Program-made: the position numbers and the translations under genes | Notes under the pieces: generated by a model | Database searches by the model: none | The model's input: only the letters and a program-made list of their open reading frames with translations | Told to the model about the DNA's origin: nothing | Source: Vandiemenella viatica | Lineage: Eukaryota; Arthropoda; Insecta; Orthoptera; Morabidae | Length of the DNA stretch: 64,000 bases | Direction: 5' to 3' | Assembly: GCA_031002005.1 (NCBI GenBank) | Contig: JARYHS010009186.1 | Location: 104,441,992 to 104,505,991 of the forward strand | Part shown: piece after piece, positions 33,729 through 43,539 of the stretch | How positions within the stretch are numbered: position 1 is the first letter of the stretch | Layout: the number at the start of each line of letters is the position of its first letter

Positions 33729-34135
33729 TTAATCGCCAAATGTTTTGCTAAGCGCAAAACTCGAGAACGGCTAGACCAATTCGACTAATTAATTTTTTAA
33801 TGTTTTTTTTTAAGGCACAAGGAAAGTTCTTATGGCGAGAAAAAAACATAAAAATTGGAAGGAAAATAGTAAAAACAACAATTTTCTTTTCCATCAATTA
33901 AAACAAAACAAAGGCGCCTTAGGATTATCTTTGGTATGCTTTCAAGTTGATTAGGCTCTATGGACATTAATCTATGCCTGCGTGTGATCAGCGAAAATAA
34001 TATCACTGACGTACGTGTTATCATTACTTCCTCCGTGCGTGCCATTTTCTTGGTTGCTTTTAAATTTTCGCTTCTCTCGAAAACCAATTTTGTGTTTATT
34101 TGTTGAGTGTGTTTATATTTTCAATCTAATCGGAG
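33729..34135 (+). mobile_element. 5' head of Helitron B after the nested insertion
   Basis: This stretch aligns, in opposite orientation, with the isolated head at 50700-51122 and in part with 50070-50423. Shared landmarks are CGCAAAACTCGAGAACGGC, CAAGGAAAGTTCTTAT, AACAAAGGCGCCTTAGGATT, GAAAATAATATCACTGACG and TCTCGAAAACCAATTTTGTG. It is non-coding and represents the subterminal and untranslated part of the Helitron. Confidence 0.75.
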
Positions 34136-34285
34136 TGCACAGAAACGTGAATAGCGAAAGGATTAGGATATTACAATCACGCGCTACGCGGCGTTTTCAG
34201 TTGCTTTCAGTGTTTCGCGAGCGGCTTTCAGTTACGATTTTTCAGTTGACTACAGTTCCTACCAATGCGTTGCAACTGGATCTAT

Positions 34286-34441
34286 GAACTCAGTTTGCTC
34301 ACTTTCTAAGGCGTTGAAATACAGAAATGAAGCAAATGGATTGTGTTGCGCAAATGGCAAAGTGAAATTAGAGCCATTCGTTCCGCCACCGGAGCCATTG
34401 TACTCATTGGTTTCAGAAACTACAAAGGTTCTAATTGAGAG
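34286..34441 (+). pseudogene. Helitron-like N-terminal domain scrap (Helitron B)
   Basis: One plus frame reads CSLSKALKYRNEANGLCCAN, GKVKLEPFVPPPEPLYSLV and SETTKVLIER before a stop. The spaced cysteines, the GLCC pair, GKVKL and PPPEPL are typical of the region just ahead of the Helitron_like_N domain in insect Helitron proteins. The Rep catalytic segment that should follow is deleted. This shows B descends from a protein-coding Helitron. Confidence 0.75.
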
Positions 34442-34738
34442 ATAAAAAAATTGCGAGAATATAGTATTAAAAAAAACACTTTTCTTTCCCAATACAAACA
34501 AGTCAATCAAAACTAAACAAAGGCGCGCTAGGATTATCTTTGGAATTGCAAAATGATCGATCTGGAGAAATTTTTCATTGAAATTGGTAATGGCAAAATC
34601 CGTGTAGACGTTTTGACTTGCTGCATTACATTTCCTGTCAATTTTTGTCAGTTTACTGAATCAAAAACCGAGCTCATACAAAAGATGTTCCCAAATGTCA
34701 CTCAGAATTACAGAGATAACTTTTGGTTGAGCAAACGA

Positions 34739-35908
34739 GCTATTTTTTTTTTTGCTGTCGTCAGTCTTTAGACTGGTTTGATGCAATCCTCCATCCCTTC
34801 CTATCCTGTGCTAACCTCTTCATTTCTACATACCCCTTACAATCCACGTCCTCAATTATCTGCTTCATATATTCTAATCTCTGTCTACCTCTACAGTTCT
34901 TACCTTCAACTGTTCCCTCCACTAACAAATTAACCAATCCAGCATGTCTCAAAATATGACCTACCAGCCTGTCTCTTCTTCCTGTAAGCATCTTCCATAA
35001 ACTTCTTTTCTCACCCATCATTTCTAAAACTCGTTCATTTCTTACTTTGTCTGTCCACCTAATTTTCAGCATTCTTCTGTAGCACCACATTTCAAATGCT
35101 TCAAGTTTCTTTCTTTCCGGTATTCCTAAAGTCCATGTTTCGCTACCGTAAAGTGCTGTGCTCCACACATAGAGTTTTAAGAAGTTCTTTCTAATTCCTA
35201 GATCAATATTTGAAACTAAAAGGTTTCTCTTTTTCATGAAGGCTCTTTTTGATAGTGCTATTCTGCTTTTAACATCATTCCTGCTTCGGCCATCGGTTGT
35301 AATTTTGCTTCCCAAGTAACAGAACTCACTCACTTCTCCTATTGCATCAGATCCGATTTTTATATTTAATCTGCTAGTATCGGTGTCATTTCTTCTACAT
35401 TTCATCACTTTTGTTTTACTTTAATTTATATTCAGTCCAAAATCTTCCTTCAGTATTTTGTTCATGCCATTCAATAACTTCTCAATATCCTCAGCCCTCT
35501 CTGCTAATAAGACAATGTCGTCAGCAAATCGTAGCATACTGATTTTTTCTCCCTGAAAACTTATACCACATGGAAATTTTTCTTTGACTTTCTTCATTGC
35601 TTCTTCTACATACAAGTTGAATATTAACGGGGATAGACTACAACCTTGTCTCACACCCTTTTTAACTGATGCATGTCTCTCGTGATTCTCTACTTTTATC
35701 ACAGCCACTTGGTTCTTATATAGTTTATAGAGGATTCTTCTATCTCGATACTTTAGACCTGACTTCTTTAAAATTTTGAACATCTTGTCCCACCTAACAT
35801 TATCAAAAGCTTTTTCTAAATCAACAAATGCCATAAAAGTATCTTTGTTTTTCTTGATCCGCCCTTCAAGTATTAATCTTAAAGACAGAATTGCTTCCCT
35901 TGTGCTAT
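34739..35908 (-). mobile_element. 5'-truncated RTE-clade LINE inside Helitron B
   Basis: The element body is 34744-35903. Its 3' end is an A-run (T's on the plus strand, 34743-34753) after the RT stop codon. Its 5' end is truncated within the reverse transcriptase. GCTAT occurs on both sides (34739-34743 and 35904-35908) and is the probable target duplication. Removing the insert restores the helicase reading RAILAAK across the site, direct evidence of insertion into the Helitron. Truncation at the 5' end with an A-rich tail is the usual outcome of target-primed reverse transcription. Confidence 0.9.
34758..35903 (-). pseudogene. RTE-type reverse transcriptase, truncated, one stop
   Basis: The minus frame is continuous from the truncation to the end except for one TAA (35418-35420). 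It starts TREAILSLRLILEGRIKKN, then FVDLEKAFDNVRWDKMF (RT motif A, catalytic Asp), KGVRQGCSLSPLIFNLY (motif B), FADDIVLLAERAEDIEKLL (motif C at 35517-35528, both Asp kept), FCYLGSKITTDG (motif D/E) and the RTE-type tail ALYGSETWTL, EAFEMWCYRRMLKIRWTD. The tail is typical of RTE/BovB-like elements of arthropods. The endonuclease and the RT motifs ahead of A are missing. With a single lesion this is one of the youngest insertions in the window. Confidence 0.92.
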
Positions 35909-36623
35909 ATTAGCTGCCAAAAGCACGGATGAAAATGAAATAAATATCAAAATGGAATTGCCGGTGAATTAAGGACATACAAATCAGTTGAATGCGCAAC
36001 TAACCAAGATGATGTCGTCAACTGGATTTGCCAGGATTGCCGTCTCATAAACTTTAATTAAAAGTAGGATCGGTGGTCATAATGTTGCGAAATATCAACC
36101 AACCGCATCTTTGTAATGACACTCTGCTAGCAGTGAAAAAAATATTGAACAATGTGATCAAAGCAACCATTCTAAAGGGAAAATATAATGGAGAAGATGT
36201 GTTTATACCTTGCATCCCAATGGTACTAACTGACATACCATTTGAGTTTAAATGACTGCAATTTCCAGTGCGGCTTACTTTCGCTATGAACATAAATCCC
36301 AGGGTCAGTCGTTGAGTGTTTGCGGCGTTAATCTTGAAAACCCATGCTTCTCCATTCCGCGCCTGAAAACCGTCAGCTTTATTTGTTTATGCGCCAGATA
36401 ATCCGACAAAAAATATCGTGTACCATAAAGCATTACCATAAAAATATCATCCAGAATGAATGGTTTAAATAGAAAACTTAATTTTTTAAGTAATCATTGT
36501 TTATTATTGAGACATTAAATCATAAATAAAATGATCACTCTGTAATACGTTTTATTTATTTTTTCTATTGGACTAAGATAGGATAATAACTATAGACAGA
36601 AAGAAGTCGGTCGGGGCAGTTAA

Positions 36624-37100
36624 TTATACATAAAAATGAAGAAATCGTTCATTCCACCTACCGCATCGAATTGAAACTAGAAAAAAAAATCCGTTAATGT
36701 ACTGCATGAATGGATCAAGCAAAATTCGTTTCTTGGCAAACTTCTTTGCTATCCATTAAAGTAATTTAAACGAAAGCGTGAATCTGACGTCTTTTGCCTT
36801 CGCCTGCATATCTGCATTGATGAATTATTCTTTTACGAGGTAGGTGAGTCCACGCTTAGTATAATTTAACTCCTATTGTCCAAAATTATTCCGCATCTTC
36901 AATAGTAGTAATTAAGATGGATACAGACATTTTTCCAGTATTTTGTCCGTTAAAGCATCTCTTAACAAATGGCGTTTAACATCTTTTAAACGATGAGAGA
37001 AAACGTTAAATTACATTTTGTTGTGTCCCAAGTCGTCGGTGTTCGCCCAGATACAAAGTTGAACGTATTTACAGAGCTCCAAATCGTTTTTCTTTTAAAA
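36624..37100. other. AT-rich DNA, nothing recognised
   Basis: Flank between Helitron B and the CpG-rich block. No repeat terminus or coding motif. Confidence 0.5.
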
Positions 37101-37625
37101 GTTAGCGGCTCGTTCATTCTTCCTGAGAAAGAGAGCCGTTTTCACCTCGCGGACTAAGAAAGTAATCAGAGAAGGGAGTGGGCGAAATATATTTTTGTCG
37201 GCGAAAGTCGGTGGAAAGTAATTTCGGCGGCGCTTTCAGTTGTTGATGGCGGGATGACGGAACGCGGCAGGGCAGCCAACCGTAAAACAAGGAGCGACAG
37301 CAGCGCGACAAACGGCGACTAATATGTCGCCGCTCGGCGCAAGTTGGTACTAACTGCGGACCTCACTCGGAGCCAGCGCGGCCATTGTTTATAAAATAAA
37401 GCGGAGGGGAGCAGGGCTGCCCCCTGGGACTTACAAAACACCAGAGACGGATGACACCGCGGCCCTTGTTTACCACGATGCGCAGTTCCTCTTTGCTGCC
37501 GCTGTGGAGCGGGCAGCGTAAAACTCAATAAACGTAATCACATAAGGCGCCGCGGGTAGGCGACTTATCCGTACAGTACAACTGTTCTTCTCCCGCGAGG
37601 GCGACGTCAATTCAGAAGTGCCTAC
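37100..37625. promoter_or_regulatory. CpG-rich block, possible promoter or first exon
   Basis: About 0.5 kb rich in CpG (many GCGGC, GGCGCC, CGCG and GTCGCCG strings) between AT-rich DNA and a Helitron. It contains GTTTATAAAATAAAGC at 37387-37402, with a TATA-like TATAAAATA followed by a G-rich stretch, so a plus-strand start near 37420-37430 is conceivable. Minus frames of 65 and 69 codons (37114-37311, 37319-37528) are unrecognised and could be a GC effect. It is the best candidate for a host regulatory island here, but nothing shows that it is used. Confidence 0.35.
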
Positions 37626-38417
37626 GGTACAAGCTTACATGAAAGCCCTCTCTAAGGATCAGATTTACAACCATATGCAATCCTAATCTATATCTATAAA
37701 ACTAAAACCGGGTTTATTGGTTCACACACTACATCGCAGATTTCGATGCGGTTTTCACCATTTTAAAGCTTATCATCTAAACTTTTTTTTTTTTTTTATC
37801 TCTATGCTTCAACGTTACATAGCGCTGGAGCAGTAAATTGAATTCTGAAGGCTTAGCGTAAAACACTAAAGATCTAATACCAATTAAATGTTGCAGACGT
37901 CATACCTCGTAAAAAATAATAGCCGTGTTATCGCATCTTCCAATTTCCTTCTTAAATTAAGCTTATGCATTCCTTAATCAGCACAGACGGCCGTAATAAA
38001 TGCGGAAAAGAAATTATATAAAGAGGAAAATACATAAATTAATAATTACGAAATAAAAACCAGAGAACATAGTTGCCGTTGAAGTTATCTCAGGAAAAGA
38101 AGCTACAATCTGTGTCTACTAAAGAACCTATGCTTTACAAATGATTTTTACGTGAAAATGAGCATTTCGTGTTATCAGTAAATAAAATTTTGTAAAATAA
38201 TTCTGAATACTTAAAATTAAAATCAATTCCGTACCAGCACAGTTGATTTTAATATCGAGTTCTAGTACCATACGAGGCAGTATAATGAGACATACTTAAA
38301 GTTTGATATTGTGAAAACTCAGTCAAAATAGACTCGCCAATTTTCAGGTAATGCTAGATCATTCGTAAAATAAATGTGTCTTAACGTCTTAAGACAAGCG
38401 TTAAATCTTAAATTTGA

Positions 38418-38434
38418 CCCCCCCCCCCCCCCCC
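38418..38434. repeat. C17 homopolymer
   Basis: Uninterrupted run of 17 C's inside Helitron D. Exact length is prone to sequencing error. The minus ORF across it is an artefact. Confidence 0.9.
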
Positions 38435-38607
38435 AAGGTTTCAAATTCTGTATTTTCTGCGCGATGTCGCAGTAAACAGACACATTCAAGATTTTGTTTT
38501 TATGTATGTTTTCTTTTTCGTATGGTATGGTATTTCGATTTTCGAGCAGCGACATTAGCAGATGTTGTAATTAGGTTGAAATGTAACCTCGACCAAAATT
38601 ATTATTA

Positions 38608-38828
38608 TTTTTTTGCCTCGTCGACGTCAAGGTTATTAGAGGCGAGATGGGACTGGGGATAAGGAAGGAATTCTGCCATGGCCTTTTAAAGTAAGCATTC
38701 CGGCATTCGCCTGGAGTGATTTGGAAACCATGGAAAACCCAAATCTGGATGCGTGGATGGGGATTCGAACCGGCGTCTTCCCGAATGCGAGGCCAGAGCG
38801 TTAACCGCTAACCCACAACGCTCGGTGG
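38608..38828 (-). mobile_element. SINE-1 inside Helitron D
   Basis: The minus strand carries a complete head (CCACCGAGCGTTGTGGG, A box GGTTAGCGGTTAACGC, B box GGTTCGAATCC) and the core with CCATGGTTTCC and GGAATGCTTACTTT. The tail is close to CCTTGACGTCGACGAGGC and ends in a short A-run complement. It inserted after the Helitron, giving a second nested pair. Confidence 0.92.
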
Positions 38829-39144
38829 ACTAAACTGACATTAGACGTGATACCATCCAATCCAACTCATTCTGAGAACTGTACGGATATATAGCTGGAG
38901 CTAAATTAATGAAGTTTGGTACACATGAATCTTTTGGGGCGAATATAAATACTGTACGAGCAATTCAGCTTCAGTACATTCCTTTCTGAGTAAGTTGCGC
39001 GTGATTCTAGGTATGCTTTAATTCTGGAAATTAATGGCGTGATTTTCTTAAAAACTTGGTACACATGTTTCTCATTGGATGGATAAAAACAGTGTAGGGT
39101 AAATCAACGCCAACTAGCCCGAGCAACGCCGGGAACCCTGCTAG

Positions 39145-39294
39145 TAATGTTATATATGCGAAGGTTAGGATGTTTCTTAATCACGCTGAAATGGCTCAAC
39201 GGATTCGAGTGAAATTTGGTGTGGAGTTGATTAGAACATATGATACTTTCCATCCTGAAAAAGAACAGGACATGAAACTATGTTCCTACACTTA
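39145..39294 (+). other. Possible Helitron-derived flank
   Basis: Directly after Helitron D the text AATCACGCTGAAATGGCTCA and ACGGATTCGAGTGAAATTTG resembles the internal sequence that usually follows Helitron 5' ends in insects. No end could be placed. Confidence 0.35.
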
Positions 39295-39520
39295 AACGGA
39301 GTGTGGTGTGCGAGCTGTAACGATTTGCAGTTGCACTCGGATGGACGCGTGTTTGAATCTCTGACCAGCCATCCAGATTTTGGTTTTCTATGGTTTATCG
39401 AAATCATTGCAGGCTAATTTCGTAATGGTTCCTTCAAAAAGCCGTGGCTTAATTCCTTCAAGTTCCTAGCGCCTAGTCCTTTCCCGACTCTAATGACAAC
39501 GACGTCGACGAGACTTGAAA
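39295..39520 (+). mobile_element. SINE-1, diverged
   Basis: Head with GGAGTGTGGTGTGCGAGC and a weak B box (GTGTTTGAATCTC). The core has CATCCAGATTTTGGTTTTCT and ATGGTTTATCGAAATCATTG. The tail has GGCTTAATTCCTTCAAGTTC, TTTCCCGACTCTAATGAC and GACGTCGACGAGAC. Old copy. Confidence 0.85.
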
Positions 39521-39933
39521 ACATAACAAGAAATTCTATCTTTCACGAAGTTCACAAGAACACGACTTCATATGTAGACACGGAAATGGTATAACACATC
39601 AGGTATCTTATATCTGAAAATCTAATACTGTCAGAAAAGTATTACAGTCACGTTATAAGCCACTGTAAGTGAGAAAAGCATTTTTTAAATTTCAGTACGG
39701 AGACCAGCAATTAATTTTTGGGAGAGCTAGTATAATTTTGTGTGACCCATGTGACAGCAATACAGGCATGTGCAACACGATATGAATTATGTAGTAAGTA
39801 ATACATTAACCGGAATGTTGATTAACTTCATCTGCCAGTATAATTAACATGTTTACATTATCTTACCAGCCAAAAAGGTGTTAAATAGTTAATTGTGGCA
39901 GAATCAGTACTATCAGAATATACACAGAAATAT

Positions 39934-40062
39934 CGAGCCTGGTGGGTGAGCAGTAACGTTCCAGGATGAAATTTTGGAGGTCACGCGATCGAACCCAGGT
40001 CCAACCATCCAGATTTCGGCATTTTATGGTTTACCAGAATGATTCTACTGTAAAAAATCTGG
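39934..40062 (+). mobile_element. SINE-1, 3'-truncated and degenerate
   Basis: Starts CGAGCCTGGTGGGTGAGCAG, keeps a weak B box (GCGATCGAACCCAGG) and the start of the core (CCATCCAGATTTCGGC, TTTATGGTTTACCAGAATG), then loses similarity. Confidence 0.75.
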
Positions 40063-40479
40063 ATATTTCAGCATTAAAGGCTTTGGGCTGTCCTTAATTA
40101 GACTATCATCGATAAAAGAATTTAAGGCTATAGAAGTAGATATTAAGAAATCAAGCTTTCTGTCAATGTATGTAAGAAAGGCCTAAGTAAAACATCCATA
40201 CCGGACTATCTGTGGCAAGAGACGTTACTTTAAAATTGAGGTTATGGGCATTATTTATTAACAATTATTTTTAGTTAAGCTACCGTGAAGAAACTATCAG
40301 GTTACTGAAAAAATGTATTACGCTTAAAATTAACATATTAATTGCTAGTTTCTTTTTGTTTATTTATATTAGGTTCATGTTAATGATTTCTTATACTCTG
40401 TCCAGATATATCACTGTCACTGTAAAATAACAAACATGTACCATTACATATCATTTTTAAGGTTATAAGGACTACTTAA
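40063..40479. other. AT-rich DNA, nothing recognised
   Basis: No coding motif or repeat terminus recognised. Confidence 0.5.
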
Positions 40480-41271
40480 TCTTTATATATATATATACTG
40501 TCAACATTTAAAAATACTGTATACATTTGATTTGTGAAAACCCAACCCCTCTTGTCCTGTCCACCCCCTTAATTATTGTCAATGTTCTTTACACATAACA
40601 GTTTTTATCCACTATCGACAGAACTTTTCAAATGTGTACTTTAAAACCAATAGGAAAATACTGTCTACATTTGCTTTTCAGAAACCCTACCCGTCTCCTG
40701 CCTTTCCACCCCCTTATTTTTGAAAACGTTCTTTATACATACCCTCAGATTTCATCCGATTTCAATGGTTCTTTGTAAATGTATACATTAAAACAAACTG
40801 AAAAATAATGTCTACATTTGATTTTCAGAAACGTAACAGTTCTGGTTCTTTCCCCATCATTGATTTTTGCCAATGTTCTTTATACAAAACTACTAGTTTC
40901 TACCAGATTTTGAAGGAATTTTGCAGACGTATACTTTAAAGCAAACAGAAAAGCACTATATTCATTTGTTTTATAAAAGTCTGATCCCTGTCCCCCTCTA
41001 CTCCCATCAATCTTAATTTCAAAAGTTGTTCTTAAAAACTCACAGTTTTTACAGATTTTTGATGGAACACTGCGCAAGTATACTTTATAACAAAGATAAA
41101 TTTATTGCCTACATTAGGTTTACAAAAATCCACTTACTCTCACCCATCACCCTTCTTAAACATAATTCACACATGAAACCATCCAGTTTTTCGCGATTTC
41201 TTTCATTTATTTAGTACATACTCAATTAAGAAATAAAAACAGGCATTGCAACGCCTGCCGGGCAAAGCTAG
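40480..41271 (+). mobile_element. Helitron E1 with internal tandem repeats
   Basis: The 3' end is secure: a hairpin AGGCATTGCAACGCCT (41241-41256), GCCGGGCAAAG, CTAG (41268-41271), then T. A possible 5' end is A followed by TCTTTATATATATATATAC at 40480. Between them lie four to five tandem units of about 144-153 bp. The 3' end matches that of Helitron E2, which lies inverted 24 bases further on. No coding capacity. Confidence 0.7.
40530..41200 (+). repeat. Tandem repeat, period about 144-153 bp
   Basis: The landmark GTTCTTTAYACA recurs at 40584, 40728 and 40875, and as GTTCTTAAAA at 41028. Each unit also holds a GTTTYTAYCMGATTT-like segment, GTATACTTTAAAACAAAC, TCTACATTTGATTTTCAG and a C-rich CCACCCCC/CCCCATCA stretch. 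Units have diverged, so expansion is old. The reverse complement of the same unit fills Helitron E2. Confidence 0.85.
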
Positions 41272-41295
41272 TATTAAATATATTTTATTATGTAA

Positions 41296-42159
41296 CTAGC
41301 TTTACCCGGCATGCGTTACGATACCTATTTCTATTTTTTGCTGTGTCCGTGCTGTGGAACGAAAGAAAAAATAATTTGTTTTACATATATATATATTTTT
41401 TTTAAATAGCTAATATTTTTGTTTTTTGTCCGTTTTCTACTCGGAGGCTGGCTAATGATGTTCTGATATGTTATCCCTTTTTATCGGAATGTCGCAAACA
41501 TTCTGTATCACCATCCACTTTCGAGATATTCGTGAAAAACTAAATGGTTGCATGTATAAATTTTTTTTTTTTAAGAAGATATTGGTGAGAGTTCGTGGGT
41601 TTTTGTAAACCTAAATATAGGCAAAACATTTCGATTTGTTTTAAAGCATACAATTGCAGTGTTCAATAAAAAATCTGATAAAACTGTGAGTTTCTATAAA
41701 CAACTTTTTAAATGAATATGGTGGGGAGTAAAGGGAGAGAGGGGTTTGATTTTTGTAAACCAAATGTAGACAATACTTTTATGTTCGTTTTAAAGTATAC
41801 GGCTGCAAAGTTCCTTCAGAATAGGATAGAAACTGTAGCTTTGTGTAAGGAACATTGACAAAAATTGATGGGTTGGAAAGAGTGAGACAGGATGGGTTTC
41901 TGAAAATCAAATGTAAAGACTATTTTTCTGTTTGTTTTAATATATTCGTGTGCAAAGGACAATCGAAATCGGATAAAAAAATGTGGGTTCGTATAAAATT
42001 ATAGGTTGTAGAGGGTGAAAGGGGGTGATTTTTTGTTAGAAACTTTCACTCGCGTGCAGACAATAACTCATCAAAGTTTCATCGTAATCGGACGAATGGT
42101 ATAGGAACGCATAGAAGACGGACATATAAACAAACAAACATTCATTTTTACATATAAGA
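41296..42159 (-). mobile_element. Helitron E2, inverted partner of E1
   Basis: On the minus strand it starts after an A with TCTTATATGTAAAAATGAAT (42159 downwards), followed by GTTTGTTTGTTTATATGTCC, a very common insect Helitron 5' sequence. About three units of the E1 tandem repeat follow. It ends GGTATCGTAACGCATGCC, GGGTAAAG, CTAG (41299-41296), then T. It is 864 bp and non-coding. The 24-base spacer to E1 (41272-41295) is AT-only apart from one G. Confidence 0.82.
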
Positions 42160-42589
42160 TTGTGCGGAAATGAATTGCCAGAACCATGTGTTAAAAACGT
42201 TATATCTGACGGAGTTATAATGTATTTATATTCAATGTAGATGTTTCTGTTATATTGTACTTCACTATTGCAGCAAACTGGAAGAAATTAACAGCTAAAA
42301 CTCTGGGTTCAACCCGTCAGTTTTGATGGACGCAGAAGCTATTTATCTAATGTTGTCAAGTTGATGAGACCTCAGCGAAGAATCTTAAATTTCTATAAAC
42401 TTTAAATTATTCTGTTCCATATCGGGGAGCACATTCATTATATCCTCTTGTTCCAGAAATCTGCAACTTCAATTCGGTAGTTGGAGCGCATACTAATATA
42501 TTCCTCCGTGCTGTCACTTTTCATATATCTCATCACCTTTTCACGTCAGCACAGTCCCGTTTCACCGTGTTTATTTTTAAAATTTAGAC
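42160..42589. other. AT-rich DNA, possibly the decayed 3' part of the Jockey remnant
   Basis: No clear motif. The minus strand could be the eroded end of the LINE at 42.6-43.1 kb but I cannot hold a frame. Confidence 0.35.
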
Positions 42590-43113
42590 CCTGGTTTTTA
42601 AGAGATTCATAGCTCTCCATAAGATATATGGTAGATGAAAATCATTAATTAGTATTTCTTCCGGTATAATGGTGTTCGCCTAGTTTCAGTCATTCTGTCC
42701 TCAAACGAAATCTCTTCCTAGAGCTGAGTGCAGCACTGCATGTTACTAAGGGTGGCTGTATATGTAGGCTGCTTTTTCTTTTCCATCTCTCAGGCCACTC
42801 TGTATCTGGCGTTTTGGGTTGCTATACCAACGTTGTCCTTAAGCACCCGGTTATAATTCATATAGAATCATTAAGGGCCACATCACCAGTCTGGTGTGAG
42901 TAGGCTTCCATACGGTAGTGGCGTAATCAGCAACAGAAAACTAAGTGGCAGCCCTGTCTAATTCATTCTTTCCCTTTAGGCTCACCATATTAGGCCCTTC
43001 AGTTTTCGTCCATTTAGTTGCTGGCAATGGCATTTGATAGATAATGTACGGTCCAACTTGACTCCCAAATATTTCGGTTCGACATAGTACTCAACCTTCT
43101 TTCCTCTATATAC
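42590..43113 (-). pseudogene. Jockey-clade LINE reverse transcriptase, C-terminal remnant
   Basis: From 43113 downwards the minus frame reads LVYRGKKVEYYVEPKYLGVK, then LDRTLSIKCHCQ. This is the motif D/E and thumb region (KYLGVxLDR) of Jockey-type reverse transcriptase. After several lesions it reads ADYATTVWKPTHTRLVMWPL and, in a shifted frame, IITGCLRTTLV, matching the AEYxxPVW...HT and ITGCLRPTP blocks of the same family. Catalytic motifs A-C are absent. It lies in opposite orientation to the larger Jockey remnant 0.4 kb away and belongs to a different copy. Confidence 0.8.
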
Positions 43114-43535
43114 TAAATTAAAGATAAACTTCAAATGATAAAAAAGCTACAAAATGAACACGCAATAAACTAGCGAAATGCAAACAGTTATATAACAAAT
43201 CAAAACCCGATGGTCTTAATCACTATTGCTGTAGTATCATCTTACGATTGTTTAAATTACTGAACGGTTTCACTGAATGGCCAGGACATGGCACTCCTAC
43301 ATTACTTTTGGTTATACTTCTGTCTGTTTGCTTATATTTCACAAGTACCAAAAATCTTCACAACGACTGTTAGCGTCGTCTTCTCCTATTTTCACCTGCG
43401 TACTTGGAACACACCCTTTGACGACTTTTATTCATTCCTCGTAGGACACTATTTCCTTCTGGTAACAACTGAGCTCTTATTTCACGCAGTTTTTTGCTAG
43501 AGATCGCTTCCCACCTATAGATTTCCTCTATTGTT
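43114..43535. other. Spacer between two LINE remnants
   Basis: The 70-codon plus frame at 43288-43500 is hydrophobic and aromatic-rich, with no recognised motif. Nothing else seen. Confidence 0.4.
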
Positions 43536-43539
43536 CTTC

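Larger units (their letters stand above)
34553..36441 (+). pseudogene. PIF1-like helicase of Helitron B, split by an RTE LINE
   Basis: The first piece (34553-34743) reads IEIGNGKIRVDVLTCCITFP, KTELIQKMFPNVTQNYRDNF and WLSKRA. The RTE insertion follows, and the frame resumes at 35904 with AILAAKSTDENEI. A one-base deletion then shifts the frame before ELRTYKSVECATNQDDVVNW. The last piece (36064-36441) has MLRNINQPHLCNDT, GKYNGEDVFIPCIPMV, an in-frame stop after FEFK, a small deletion destroying the NKSQGQ motif, and YAPDNPTKNIVYHKALP. Relative to the 49-kb copy the mid part (FLNSLDLPGLLPHN) is mostly lost. Inactive before or after the LINE arrived. Confidence 0.88.
31073..36623 (+). mobile_element. 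Helitron B, host of two nested insertions
   Basis: The 5' end is A followed by TCTATATATATAAAAA (31073-31088). The element resumes at 33729 after a nested Helitron, with AATCGCCAAATG and CGCAAAACTCGAGAACGGC. It carries an N-terminal rep-region scrap, split helicase pieces and a 3' hairpin (GACAGAAAGAAGTCGGTC, one mismatch against the intact hairpin of Helitron C). It then ends GGGGCAGTTAA with T following. The terminal CTRR has decayed to TTAA, as shown by comparison with GGGGCAGCTAG in Helitron C. Without the two insertions it would be about 1.75 kb, so it was itself an internally deleted copy. Confidence 0.85.
37687..39144 (+). mobile_element. Helitron D, non-autonomous
   Basis: After an A (37686) the element starts TCTATATCTATAAAACTAAA. 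It ends with a GCCCG/CGGG hairpin (stem at 39118-39121 and 39130-39133), CCCTG, CTAG (39141-39144), then T. All Helitron insertion hallmarks are present. The 3' GAGCAACGCCGGG sequence is a common insect Helitron end. The body is non-coding and contains a C17 run (38418-38434) and a SINE-1. Length 1,458 bp, about 1.24 kb without the SINE. Confidence 0.8.

Noticed and set aside
34761..34959. Plus-strand ORF 34723-34959 within the RTE
   Set aside because: It is the antisense shadow of the reverse transcriptase C-terminus.
40530..41200. CRISPR-like array from regularly spaced repeats
   Set aside because: The whole 144-153-bp unit repeats, with no distinct spacers, inside a Helitron. It is an ordinary diverged tandem repeat.
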